Of a stretch of 64,000 nucleotides of DNA, positions 1-8,899 are shown piece after piece (within the stretch, counting starts at the first letter, position 1; each line of letters starts with the position of its first letter). A program made the position numbers and the translations under genes. The DNA is taken from the NCBI RefSeq assembly GCF_900100765.1, contig NZ_FNFO01000005.1:248001-312000 (forward strand). The letters run 5' to 3'. Source of the stretch: Catalinimonas alkaloidigena (lineage in GTDB: Bacteria; Bacteroidota; Bacteroidia; Cytophagales; Flexibacteraceae). The notes below the pieces were generated by a model, which did not search any database, was not told where the DNA came from, and saw only the letters and a list, made by a program, of their open reading frames with translations.

Positions 1-1084
1 ACTTGTAATCGTTGTAGTAGCGTTCTCCCTGCAGGTAATTCGTATAGATCACCTCCACCACGAGGCGCTGCAGCACCGCATCGGCGTAACGCGGCACGAA
101 ACTCACGCCGGTCACCTGATCCAGGTTCAACAGTCGGGTGGCCACCGACAGCTCATACGGCGTCTGGTGGTAGAGGCGAAGCATGCCCCACGCCGTTTCG
201 TACGACAGCCCCCCTTCCACCACCGCCCGCTGGTCGGCCCCGGTACCGCGCCGCAACAGAACAATGCGGGCAAATTCGCGGGTAGACCGATCGGCAGGAG
301 CCTGTTCACTTCGGCGACCGCCCCAGATCGCGTAATGATGAAAGCCCCCGAACAGACGGAAGCGACGTTTCCCGATCTGCAACAGTGCGTGCTTCTCGTG
401 CAGGTAGGAGTGCTGGTACCAACGCTGTCGGCCCAGCCAGCCGTGGCTCATTCCCCCTTTGAACTGCAACCAGCCGCCGGTAAAAGGCACCGGCGTAAAC
501 TCGGTGACCGCTAGGCCTACCTGTGGAATGGGCTGAGCGTTCCCGCTGATGCCCAGAGAACCGCTCGACAGCACCGGATCGACTTCCTCACGTACATCTT
601 CGAAGGCACCGACCCGCACTTCCCAATGACGATAGCCGGCTTTTGCGAAAGCCTCCTGTACAAACGTCCGTCCGAAACTGCGGTGGTTGTACACGTCGAG
701 GCCGTAGTTCAGGTAAAGACCTTTCCGCGGGGGCGTCACCTGAATCAGCCCCGTGCGCGGATCGATCAAGTCGCCCTGCGTGTTGTACTCAACATCCACG
801 TGTGCGTTGCTGAGCCGGACGTGCGTCGCCAGGTCCATCCCCTGATCGGCCAGCGCTCCGAATTGATTGGAGACAAGCCACAACGGCTGGTACGGCTGAG
901 CCGCCACCGTTCCCACCGCGCCCAACGTAATCTGCAGGGAATCGAGCCCTTGCGCGGAGGCAGCTACCGTTCCTTGCAGAAAAATCAGAAGTCCCCAGAG
1001 CGTCCGGCCACTCAACCAAGTAGTTTGCCTACCAACCTTGCGCTTACACGCACGTCCACAGTACTCTGATAACGTAAGATGCAT
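1..1084 (-). CDS. Wzi-like outer-membrane protein (partial, C-terminus beyond left edge)
   Basis: The minus frame is open from an ATG at 1084 to the window edge, so the gene is truncated by the window. About 361 residues are visible. The N-terminus is basic, then hydrophobic (WGLLIFLQGTVAASAQ), which looks like a Sec signal peptide ending near AQ. The mature part begins with a motif resembling the other Wzi-like protein at 3766-5247 (QPLWLVSNQFGALADQG here, IPFWMQANRFGSVPV there). It continues with alternating Tyr/Trp/Gly strands typical of an outer-membrane barrel. Wzi proteins anchor capsule to the outer membrane; that role is inferred from family and locus. It is the last visible gene of the capsule run, 92 bp after the WcaI-like gene. 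A downstream start cannot be excluded. Confidence 0.72.
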   Translation of the reverse strand, partial: MHLTLSEYCGRACKRKVGRQTTWLSGRTLWGLLIFLQGTVAASAQGLDSLQITLGAVGTVAAQPYQPLWLVSNQFGALADQGMDLATHVRLSNAHVDVEYNTQGDLIDPRTGLIQVTPPRKGLYLNYGLDVYNHRSFGRTFVQEAFAKAGYRHWEVRVGAFEDVREEVDPVLSSGSLGISGNAQPIPQVGLAVTEFTPVPFTGGWLQFKGGMSHGWLGRQRWYQHSYLHEKHALLQIGKRRFRLFGGFHHYAIWGGRRSEQAPADRSTREFARIVLLRRGTGADQRAVVEGGLSYETAWGMLRLYHQTPYELSVATRLLNLDQVTGVSFVPRYADAVLQRLVVEVIYTNYLQGERYYNDYK

Positions 1085-1176
1085 TTCTCCTGGGGATGCC
1101 CTACCGACAAGTTACACTTGCCTCAACAGGCAGTTTCTAAAAAGCAAAAGTGGGCTGCGTCAATTCCTCAACAGCA

Positions 1177-2442
1177 TCAGTGGGCATGTTGCACTTTGGT
1201 TGCCCCCTCTATAAATGAGGATAACCCCTTCATCACCGTATTGATGTCGAGAAATCGCTCTGCGTATTGCCGGGCTTTCTCCCGCACGTCTTCCTGATCG
1301 GCATAGAGTGCCCGCCTGATGCCCGCATTCAAAGCGTCCTGGTTCTCGGCTGCTACCAAAAGGCCTGCCCCATATTTACGCACCAAGGCGTGTAAACTGG
1401 AGCCCTCATTTGCCGTGATTAACGCCAGTCCGCCTACCGCCAAAATAGTTGTCAGTTTCGACGGCATTACCAGGTCGCTGGCGTTTGCTTTCTGGATGAC
1501 CAGATGCAAATCCGCCATGTTTAAAAACTGCGTAAACTTCTCGAGAGGTTGCAACGGAAAGAACAGCACATTAGGCAACGAGAGCGCTTGTGCCAGTTGT
1601 TGCAGTCGCTCCTGATAAGGGCCCGAACCGCAGATCACGAATTTGACCGTTGCATCGTTCTGCAAGGCCTGAGCTGCGTACAGAATGGATTCAAGGCCCT
1701 GCTTTTCGCCGATCGCTCCCGAGTAGAGTACCACCTGATCGGTAGGCGCAAAGCCGAACATTGTTTTGAGCTGATCCCGGCCAGCAAGAGGGTAAAACCG
1801 CTGGGTGTCTGCCCAGTTCGGTAAAAGAGCAACGGGCTTCTCGGCTTTTGCTTCCACACGCTGCACCATGCCTTCGGAGATGGTACTGATCCGGTCAGAC
1901 TGGCGAAAGATGAACGTTTCTAAGCGAAACATCAGGCGAATGATCAGAGGTGACTTGATCATCTGCAGATCGCGGGCGGCTTCTATCTGCAAATCCTGAA
2001 TGTGGTACACCATGCGCGCGCCCCGGAGTTTCCGATACAAAACAGCCAGGAGTCCGATGTGAAACGAGGGCACCACCGAAATCACCACGTCAAAAGGTTG
2101 CTGTACCAGCAGAGGCAGCATGCGAAGGAAAGCAGACGAAGAAAACGTCAGATCTTGTAAGATACGTTTCAGGCCCGAGGGTTGTGCAGGAACGTACTGA
2201 GGACAGCGGTAAACCGTCACCGGAACGCCCCCTTCAACAGGCAAGGTCTCTTGCAAGTACCCAAATCGTTTCTTGGCATAAGGAGGTTGTACCTGCCAGT
2301 ACGGATAGTAGGGATAGGTGGTGATCACCGTACAGGCGTATCCCTGCCGCGCCAACCAGGCCACCATCTCGCCATTGTACTTTCCGATGCCGGTAGGTTC
2401 AGGCGAAAAATTTCCCCCGATCAACAGTATCCTTTTCTTCAT
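1177..2442 (-). CDS. WcaI-like GT4 glycosyltransferase
   Basis: 421 residues. The N-terminus carries a GT-B entry motif (GGNFSPEPTGIGKYN, about residues 9-23), followed by a middle segment with VVISVVPSFHIGL and a C-terminal nucleotide-sugar domain with LYSGAIGEKQGLE and VICGSGP. This layout fits the colanic-acid WcaI branch of GT4, which transfers a sugar from a nucleotide donor to a lipid-linked oligosaccharide on the cytoplasmic face. It lies within the capsule run between a DUF6588-like barrel upstream and a Wzi-like gene downstream. Donor and acceptor sugars cannot be told from sequence. The length is normal for the family and the ATG start at 2442 is the first in frame. Confidence 0.85.
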   Translation of the reverse strand: MKKRILLIGGNFSPEPTGIGKYNGEMVAWLARQGYACTVITTYPYYPYWQVQPPYAKKRFGYLQETLPVEGGVPVTVYRCPQYVPAQPSGLKRILQDLTFSSSAFLRMLPLLVQQPFDVVISVVPSFHIGLLAVLYRKLRGARMVYHIQDLQIEAARDLQMIKSPLIIRLMFRLETFIFRQSDRISTISEGMVQRVEAKAEKPVALLPNWADTQRFYPLAGRDQLKTMFGFAPTDQVVLYSGAIGEKQGLESILYAAQALQNDATVKFVICGSGPYQERLQQLAQALSLPNVLFFPLQPLEKFTQFLNMADLHLVIQKANASDLVMPSKLTTILAVGGLALITANEGSSLHALVRKYGAGLLVAAENQDALNAGIRRALYADQEDVREKARQYAERFLDINTVMKGLSSFIEGATKVQHAH

Positions 2443-2600
2443 ATCGTGTTACAATCTCGCCGTTCTACGTCTAAAATTCGGATGTCTAACCAGCAATCAC
2501 GACCCTGTAAGAGCGTGAAAGCCCATTTTTCTGTGCTCCCCAGCCAGACGTCTCATTACCGTGATCAGCTGGGTTTGTCATTTCATAAAGGCAATTCCGC

Positions 2601-3713
2601 TCAAAACGAAACGCTCAAGGCGGCGCTCAAAGACGTATACGTCGCATACGTGCCTGATAACCCGAGGGTGAAGGCGCTGAGCCGGCAGCTTACTCCGGCT
2701 TGCAATGCCAAAGGATAGTAAGGAATTGCGACTTTAATTGGGTTCTTCACATCCTTAAAGTATAACTCATAATAAGGGTCTTCATCTGTAGGACGAACTG
2801 CTATCTGAGGATAAATTCCCAATGTTTCCACATACGTTCTTCCGATGCTGTACCGCAACCCGGAAAAGAATGTAAATGCACGCACCTCTTTGGAGAGAAT
2901 GCATTCCAGAATCAAGGATTCCGCTCGCAGCTGTAGCTTCTGGTCATCATAATGTGAAGGGTCTTTCTGCTGCTCGGTACGTACTACTTCCTGGCCGTTA
3001 AGTACCTGATGCCAACTTCCAACCCGCTCAAAGTTTCCCTGCACGCGCTGACGCGCATAGGTGAGCCCGGCCGTTACGGAAAAGGGCAGGTAGCGCACAA
3101 AAGACTGATGCAACCGGTGCGTCACTCCTATCCCCCACATCGCCGTTGCATAATTAGTACCATCACTACGAAATTTGATGCTAGGCAAAAGGCGGGTGCG
3201 CAGTTCGGTACCTTTCATAAGGCCTAAATTTAGCTGAAGCGAAGGCAAAGGAATGAGCGGAACCCCCACCCCTTCCGGCATAGGATACGTCGCAATAACC
3301 GCCTCCTCGCCTGAACCGGGAAGAGTGGTGGTGACGTTAAGCTGAGGTCCTAACGTATGCGCACCCAAGGCTGTAGGCGTCTGACTTCCGTAGCCCGCTG
3401 CCAGTTGAGTCGTCGCCTCCAGACCAATCGCCGTCACGTCAAAGCTCTTTTGATCAGGGGGCACAAACGCGGTCGTCAGGGTGACGCCTACCTCTACACG
3501 ACCGGGGGTCAGCGCCTCTCCGCCAAACAACCACCCCCGGTTTAAATTACTGTTGATGCTTTTAGCAACAGGCATAAAGTAGGCACGGGCCAGGAGGTCA
3601 GCGTTGGGCTGTCCGCTCAGGATAAAAAAAGAGACTTCGCTTTGCCCAAACGCAGGGCAGAACCTCTGGGTAAAGAAAAACAAGATGCACAAGAAAACTC
3701 TTTTCACCGGCAA
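2601..3713 (-). CDS. DUF6588-like outer-membrane beta-barrel protein
   Basis: 370 residues, beginning with a signal peptide (residues 1-24, ending PAFGQ). The mature protein has many short amphipathic strands, and its final residue is Phe (ALSVSF), a common ending for barrels folded by the BAM machinery. The pattern matches what I know of DUF6588, a Bacteroidota-restricted barrel family with no assigned function, but the family call is from memory of the pattern and not from a search. It sits between a Wzi-like gene and a WcaI-like glycosyltransferase on the same strand, so a part in capsule surface display is possible but unproven. Confidence 0.55.
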   Translation of the reverse strand: MPVKRVFLCILFFFTQRFCPAFGQSEVSFFILSGQPNADLLARAYFMPVAKSINSNLNRGWLFGGEALTPGRVEVGVTLTTAFVPPDQKSFDVTAIGLEATTQLAAGYGSQTPTALGAHTLGPQLNVTTTLPGSGEEAVIATYPMPEGVGVPLIPLPSLQLNLGLMKGTELRTRLLPSIKFRSDGTNYATAMWGIGVTHRLHQSFVRYLPFSVTAGLTYARQRVQGNFERVGSWHQVLNGQEVVRTEQQKDPSHYDDQKLQLRAESLILECILSKEVRAFTFFSGLRYSIGRTYVETLGIYPQIAVRPTDEDPYYELYFKDVKNPIKVAIPYYPLALQAGVSCRLSAFTLGLSGTYATYTSLSAALSVSF

Positions 3714-3765
3714 GGAGGCATTAACGCATCCAAATGCGGAAGCTAGTGATAAATTGTCTGTCAGC

Positions 3766-5247
3766 TTACTGAAAAATCTTGGTCACGCACACATTTCCTC
3801 CCCAGGCGTTGTTCAACAGATTGCCCACGTCGAAGGCCGTACTGTAACGCACCCGATAACCGTTACTTAATTTTTTTTTTCCTTCCAGGTAGGCGGAAAA
3901 TTGCCCCACTTCCCGGAAGACATTCTCGCCGGGATCGTGCGGTACCCGCTGGTTGTTAAACCAGAAATACTCGACATCACTGGTCCAGTACGTGCCGTAA
4001 TTGCGTGAGTAAGAAACCTTGCCAGTAAAAGTCCAGCGCTGGTAACAGGCTTCAACGCCTAAATGGGTCAGGAAGACACGATTGTTGATGAAATAGTCTT
4101 GCGGAGCGGAAGCCTGCCCTTCTCGGGCCATGTGTCGAGGCGTGATGAAAGGCGTACCAATCCCCCTGCCCCGATACGAGTATCCATCCGCATAGACCGA
4201 ATGATTGTAATAGTGCTCTGGCCCGGAAGGTGTCCAGGGAGACCAAATCTCGCCGGCCTGGTTCTTGGTGAACAAGACTTCGAGCAATAGTTTCCGCCAC
4301 TGAAGCTTCTGGGTAACTGGCTGCTTATTGGTGAGACTTACGCCGTTCAAGCCATCGCGTAGATTGGCTAAGTAGCGAATGGCTCCTTTGTCGTAAAAGT
4401 GCTGACGATACACCGCTAGTTTCACCGTGGGGAAGTCATAATCAAACCCAAAATCAATAGAACCGAGTTGATTACCAATTTTCGAGATATTTTCGCTACC
4501 GACTACTTTCTTTCCCGTAAGTACATAGAAGTAAGCTTTCTTAGAAGCGATGGTAAAATCGTCGCCGAAAATCTGTTGCTCGTCACCCCAGAGGACCATG
4601 TGATTAATTCCTGCATACAACTTTAAGGGGCTATCGGGTTTGCCGAGTCTGCCGTAAGCCGATAGCATATGAAACCGAGTGTTTAACTTAGGGGGAGCAT
4701 TTCCAAACCTGATGTCTGTCTTCCCCAGCCACCCGTGTACAAAGTTCCCTTTGATAGCCAGCCTCCTTCCCAGGATCGGAATACTGTAGAATTCAGGAAT
4801 GGCCAGATCCACCTTCGGAATGCCCAGGGCATTACCCGAAAGGGCAATGGAACCAGAAGATAAGGTAGAATCGACCAATCCGATTTGACTCTTTGCCCGC
4901 CCTACCTTCGCTTCGAAAATGCTCAATCGTGCCTTGGCGTAACCTTCGATCAATAAGAATTCGGCCGTCTTGCCTGCATTTCCGCGTCCTTCAAAAGAGA
5001 GTCCCCAATCCACCAAACGTTTGCGATCGGTACGATAGTCTTTTCGAAGGCTTCCTACGATGCTGACAGAGGGGCCTGCAACAGGAACGCTGCCGAAACG
5101 ATTGGCTTGCATCCAAAAGGGAATGGATTGAAGCGATGTAATACTGCCTTCTACAGACATACTGTAGTGAAAGGTACTGCGTTGTGCATGTCCTTGAAAA
5201 ATCAATCCAGCAAAAGTAAAGGCGAGAAATAGCCAGATGCATTTCAT
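3766..5247 (-). CDS. Capsule assembly Wzi family protein
   Basis: 493 residues, with a signal peptide ending GHAQ at about residue 22. The mature start contains the family-like motif SIPFWMQANRFGSVPV, and the body has barrel strands rich in Tyr, Gly and Trp. Wzi-family proteins are outer-membrane barrels that bind capsule at the cell surface. Length is normal for Bacteroidota members. It overlaps no neighbour and lies 27 bp after the acetyltransferase gene. Near the 3' end is a run of ten A residues in the coding strand (3871-3880) encoding Lys-Lys-Lys; slippage there would replace the last 35 or so residues, including the terminal strands. The second Wzi-like gene in this locus is at 1-1084. 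Confidence 0.85.
   Translation of the reverse strand: MKCIWLFLAFTFAGLIFQGHAQRSTFHYSMSVEGSITSLQSIPFWMQANRFGSVPVAGPSVSIVGSLRKDYRTDRKRLVDWGLSFEGRGNAGKTAEFLLIEGYAKARLSIFEAKVGRAKSQIGLVDSTLSSGSIALSGNALGIPKVDLAIPEFYSIPILGRRLAIKGNFVHGWLGKTDIRFGNAPPKLNTRFHMLSAYGRLGKPDSPLKLYAGINHMVLWGDEQQIFGDDFTIASKKAYFYVLTGKKVVGSENISKIGNQLGSIDFGFDYDFPTVKLAVYRQHFYDKGAIRYLANLRDGLNGVSLTNKQPVTQKLQWRKLLLEVLFTKNQAGEIWSPWTPSGPEHYYNHSVYADGYSYRGRGIGTPFITPRHMAREGQASAPQDYFINNRVFLTHLGVEACYQRWTFTGKVSYSRNYGTYWTSDVEYFWFNNQRVPHDPGENVFREVGQFSAYLEGKKKLSNGYRVRYSTAFDVGNLLNNAWGGNVCVTKIFQ
3871..3880. repeat. Homopolymeric A/T tract (10 nt) inside the Wzi-like gene
   Basis: Ten consecutive T on the plus strand read as ten A in the coding direction, within codons for a Lys-Lys-Lys stretch near the C-terminus. 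A one-base change would frameshift the end of the barrel. Confidence 0.9.
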
Positions 5248-5274
5248 GGAACAAGCTCGTCATCTATATTTCCT

Positions 5275-5874
5275 CTACTTACTAATGTCAATTTCAGACC
5301 TCCAACGGATTTTCTCAAACGCAGGTGGATGTACCCGACATATCCGATTTGCGCCTAAATCGGAAGTCACAATTGATCCTACCGTTACTACGGTATCAGT
5401 GCCTACGGTTACGCCAGGTCCAATAAAACAGCCGGCACCGATCCAGCACCCGTCTTGCAGGGTAATGGGGCCATTGCGGTAGGGCATTGACGGCACCCGA
5501 AAGTCGTGATTTCCACCACACAGGAAGGCGCGCTGCGAAATGCATACGTTGCTTCCGATACGCACGGGTTCGAAGTTGAGAATAAAGGCTTCTTCTCCAA
5601 TCCAGACGTCATCACCTATCTCCAACTTCCAGGGAAAATGAATATTCACTCGTGGTTTAATAACCACTCTACTTCCTACATGCGCACCAAATAAACGAAG
5701 TATCGAAGCCTTTAAGTGATGTGGATACGGCAACGCCGATAAAAAGAACACTATTTTCACAACGTACCAAAAGCCTTCTTTCCACTTCGCAACACCTCTA
5801 TCTAATCCTACTGAAGGATTAAACTCTTTAAGCTTTACCTGTGAAATAAAGTGCTTTTCCACCATAGCTCTCAT
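5275..5874 (-). CDS. WcaF-like polysaccharide O-acetyltransferase
   Basis: 199 residues of the hexapeptide-repeat (left-handed beta-helix) acyltransferase superfamily. A hydrophobic N-terminal helix (about residues 37-50) is followed by hexapeptide turns such as VGSRVVIKPRVNI, IGDDVWIGEEAFI and IGAGCFIGPGVTV. The likely catalytic His lies in GGNHDF (His123). The order matches WcaF of colanic-acid loci, which moves acetyl from acetyl-CoA to a sugar of the repeat unit. It is the last gene before the base composition becomes AT-rich. ATG at 5874 or at codon 4 could each be the start. Confidence 0.85.
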   Translation of the reverse strand: MRAMVEKHFISQVKLKEFNPSVGLDRGVAKWKEGFWYVVKIVFFLSALPYPHHLKASILRLFGAHVGSRVVIKPRVNIHFPWKLEIGDDVWIGEEAFILNFEPVRIGSNVCISQRAFLCGGNHDFRVPSMPYRNGPITLQDGCWIGAGCFIGPGVTVGTDTVVTVGSIVTSDLGANRICRVHPPAFEKIRWRSEIDISK

Positions 5875-5896
5875 ATCAACAAAGCTGAGCTTCTTA

Positions 5897-6802
5897 TTAA
5901 TTTTCTATCAGGTTAACTCGCAAAACAGTAAGCATACTGCTCAGCCTACTTTTAATAGACTTGCCAGGGAAAAAGGTCCTAAATTCCGATATAAGCTTCT
6001 GATTGTAGTTCATATCAGACTCAAAAGACGTAACAGGATGAGATTTTACTTGTTTTTTCTGGTTGCGCCAGTTCAATCTAACTTTATGAACACCTGTACC
6101 ATCAAATCCAATATTCGTAATTTTACTATGAGCACTCCACACACAACGCCCATTATTTTTAAACAAATAAAAATACCACCTAATTTGCCAAGAGTTAACC
6201 CTGCCTTCTAAATAACTTTGCAAAAAACTAGAAAACGTATCCCCGGCATAATTAAACTTTTTAACTTCAGAGGGATTCGACAATAAGGCTTTATACTCAA
6301 CCTCATTATTAAAGTCACATTCTTCCCAACACTCTTTCCAAGTTCCCCATCCCCAGGAACAAGGCCATGGAGCGATATAGGTATCATTATGATTCTTGTA
6401 TTTTAGAGGAAGCCCGAATCCTGAGATATGCTTTACTTCAGGCACCGCTTCATAAAAATCAAAACAAGCATCCATAAAAGACACAAAATCATTACTTGGA
6501 ACACAATCATCCTCTAAGACCACAACTCTATCATAGCCCTTATCGAACAATAGACTTACTCCTCTTATGATAGATTTAGCTAGTCCTACATTCTTCCCTT
6601 TGTACTCTTTTTGAACTTCACACCAATCTATCTCATCTATTAATTTACGAGTTTTCACTACCCCCTCCATATCGTCTTCGCAAGCAGGAGCGTCGGCAAA
6701 AACATAAAGCTTATCAATACCATTTTCCTTTAATCCTGCGAGAACTTGTTCAGTATGATCAGGCCTACTATACACAAACAAGGCAATAGCTCTTTTTTTC
6801 AT
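5897..6802 (-). CDS. GT-A glycosyltransferase (GNT-I-like)
   Basis: 301 residues. The N-terminus IALFVYSRPDHTEQVLAGL and the acidic triplet in VVVLEDDCVPS (Glu97-Asp98-Asp99) mark a GT-A fold enzyme with a DxD-type metal site. The WPCSWGWGTW motif is shared by bacterial proteins distantly related to eukaryotic N-acetylglucosaminyltransferase I. Probably a cytoplasmic enzyme adding one residue of the repeat unit. The gene is AT-rich, as are those upstream, suggesting it belongs to the acquired central block. Donor and acceptor are unknown. Confidence 0.75.
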   Translation of the reverse strand: MKKRAIALFVYSRPDHTEQVLAGLKENGIDKLYVFADAPACEDDMEGVVKTRKLIDEIDWCEVQKEYKGKNVGLAKSIIRGVSLLFDKGYDRVVVLEDDCVPSNDFVSFMDACFDFYEAVPEVKHISGFGLPLKYKNHNDTYIAPWPCSWGWGTWKECWEECDFNNEVEYKALLSNPSEVKKFNYAGDTFSSFLQSYLEGRVNSWQIRWYFYLFKNNGRCVWSAHSKITNIGFDGTGVHKVRLNWRNQKKQVKSHPVTSFESDMNYNQKLISEFRTFFPGKSIKSRLSSMLTVLRVNLIEN

Positions 6803-6847
6803 TTTAAAGTAAAGTCATACTTTGTATTAATAAAACATTTGTAACAA

Positions 6848-8107
6848 TCAAAACCGCGAATACATTTTCAACAAACGTCTCTTAAATATAATTCTAGAAT
6901 CGACTAATCTAGTAGGTAGACCTATTGAAAAAACAGATGCCATAAAATACCAGTATGGCCCATTAGAATAAATGGCTCCTGAGAAAAAAGATGCAATTGC
7001 ATATTGAATAAAAAGCAATGCAACCCAAGTATACTCTGAACTATACTGTATATGTTTAAAAGCTCTATACATTGCCATAAGCAACAACCCAATAAATGGC
7101 ATGCCACCAATTACACCGGTAGACATAAATCCTTCCAAATAAATATTATGAGGATAAAAGTGATACTTCTGCTCTTCTAAAGAATTACCAATTAATGGAG
7201 AATCAACAAATTGATCAATTGCTCCATCCCACTCATCCAGCCTTATACTACCTGACTCATCTTCACCGTCAAACATTCTCTCAAGCCTCCTAACAGCACT
7301 ACTACCTGAGACATCAATAAAAGAAAAAATTTCACCACTAAAAATAAATCCAAAAGCAAATACACAAAACAGATAAATAAAAAACTTTTTACTACTATAA
7401 TAAAACATATACACCGCAGCGACAATGATCAACGACAAAATAGGACCTCTAGAGGCAGCCATAATGACTACTATCATTCCTACGACAATACCTAAAATAC
7501 TAACCAACTTAACATAAATATTACCATCAATCAATTTACTAAAAAAGCAATACAGAGACATCACAAACAAAGAGGCACCAAGATGACCTAAAAATATAGG
7601 ACTAAATTTATCGTTAGACAACCTGCCATTTCTAAATTCCTGAGACTGTATCTTATCAAGAACTGAAATCAAAACAAAAACCGACGCAATCAAAAGAATC
7701 ACCAGCAAGGCAATTACTATCTCTCTTTTAAAGAGCTTAATTTGACTAAACCTAAAAGCAATAAAAGGTATAAAGCACACTCCATATGCGAATAATATAT
7801 AATTATAAGATGGGAGCCGTAGGGGCGTAGTAAAGAAAACAGTATCTAGCAAAATCCGCAAGGTATACATCAACACAAATGCCACAAATAGCAAACCATC
7901 AATACTATTAATAAGCTTTACATTTTGTATATTGAATGCTATCAAAACCACAGAAAGCATTAGAAAGAGAAGTCTGAATAATATAAAAGGCACGCTTGAA
8001 TCAGTAGAGATATTTAATATTTCTACTATGCTAGAAACAATAGCCAGTCCTGATAGACTAAGGACATAGGTTATAACAGTAACTCTTTTTTTTAAATTTA
8101 ATGTCAT
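6848..8107 (-). CDS. O-antigen/exopolysaccharide polymerase or ligase (Wzy/WaaL-like)
   Basis: 419 residues and almost entirely hydrophobic, with about ten predicted membrane segments. A larger loop before the C-terminal helices contains DEWDGAIDQFVDSPLIGN and PHNIYLEGFMSTGVIGG (about residue 317), typical of the Wzy_C/O-antigen ligase superfamily. In a locus with a Wzx flippase this protein is best read as the polymerase joining repeat units in the periplasm. Sequence alone does not separate polymerases from ligases. Strongly AT-rich, like its neighbours, and only 8 bp downstream of the GT2 gene. Confidence 0.8.
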   Translation of the reverse strand: MTLNLKKRVTVITYVLSLSGLAIVSSIVEILNISTDSSVPFILFRLLFLMLSVVLIAFNIQNVKLINSIDGLLFVAFVLMYTLRILLDTVFFTTPLRLPSYNYILFAYGVCFIPFIAFRFSQIKLFKREIVIALLVILLIASVFVLISVLDKIQSQEFRNGRLSNDKFSPIFLGHLGASLFVMSLYCFFSKLIDGNIYVKLVSILGIVVGMIVVIMAASRGPILSLIIVAAVYMFYYSSKKFFIYLFCVFAFGFIFSGEIFSFIDVSGSSAVRRLERMFDGEDESGSIRLDEWDGAIDQFVDSPLIGNSLEEQKYHFYPHNIYLEGFMSTGVIGGMPFIGLLLMAMYRAFKHIQYSSEYTWVALLFIQYAIASFFSGAIYSNGPYWYFMASVFSIGLPTRLVDSRIIFKRRLLKMYSRF

Positions 8108-8115
8108 TAATAATA

Positions 8116-8871
8116 TTAAATTACGTCCTTAAACCTTTCCAATGAAGTTCCATTTATTATTCTGTCAACAAAACAGGAGATAGCTCTGATATAGCCATAA
8201 TTATTAAATATCAATCTATACTTCTCCTTTCTTACCCTCGCACTTCTTTGAGTTGAAATCCCGTTTCCTTCATAGACTGCAACCAAAGTATCTATGTATT
8301 TAAAACCATATCTTTTGGTCTGATATATCCTATTAACTAATTCATAATCAGCATATATTTTATACTTTGTATCATAAGTCAATTGTTTTTGTAATATTCT
8401 TTTATTAAAAAACATAGATTGATGGTTGCCCATCATTATACCATATTCAAGAGCCTTAAGAGGCAACGGCAATCGTATATGATCATTATTGCCTTTATAC
8501 ATTGAATTACCATAAATAATAGCATAGCTCTCGTACTCGCCCCATGGAATAGATTCTAAAACTTGACTAGAGCAGAATGTATCACCGCTATTCATAAAGT
8601 TGATCCAATGGCCAGAAGCTTTAGCAATGCCTTTATTCATAGCATCATATATCCCTTCATCTGGTTCACTCCTCCAGTAATCTATATTATTTTCATACTT
8701 TCTGATAATATCTGTACTACCATCTGTACTTCCGCCATCAATAATAATATATTCATAGTTAGGATATTTTTGCTCAATTACGCTTTGAATAGTTGCTTCA
8801 ATAGAATCTACAGCGTTATAAGCAATAGTTATGATTGTTATCTTAGGGAGATAACCCTTCACCACACCCAT
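8116..8871 (-). CDS. GT2 family glycosyltransferase
   Basis: 251 residues with a classical GT2 domain. It starts with ITIITIAYNAVDSIEATIQS (residues 11-30), followed by the UDP-sugar motif IIIDGGSTDGS (42-52) and MNKGIAKASGHWINFMNSGD (78-97), where NSGD takes the DxD position. That Asn-Ser-Gly-Asp variant occurs in the WcaA-like group. A cytoplasmic enzyme that extends the lipid-linked repeat unit; the sugar is unknown. The ATG at 8871 places the start in a short AT-rich gap 28 bp after the sulfotransferase stop. Confidence 0.85.
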   Translation of the reverse strand: MGVVKGYLPKITIITIAYNAVDSIEATIQSVIEQKYPNYEYIIIDGGSTDGSTDIIRKYENNIDYWRSEPDEGIYDAMNKGIAKASGHWINFMNSGDTFCSSQVLESIPWGEYESYAIIYGNSMYKGNNDHIRLPLPLKALEYGIMMGNHQSMFFNKRILQKQLTYDTKYKIYADYELVNRIYQTKRYGFKYIDTLVAVYEGNGISTQRSARVRKEKYRLIFNNYGYIRAISCFVDRIINGTSLERFKDVI

Positions 8872-8899
8872 ACATTCCTGTTTTTTTTATTATAAACAC

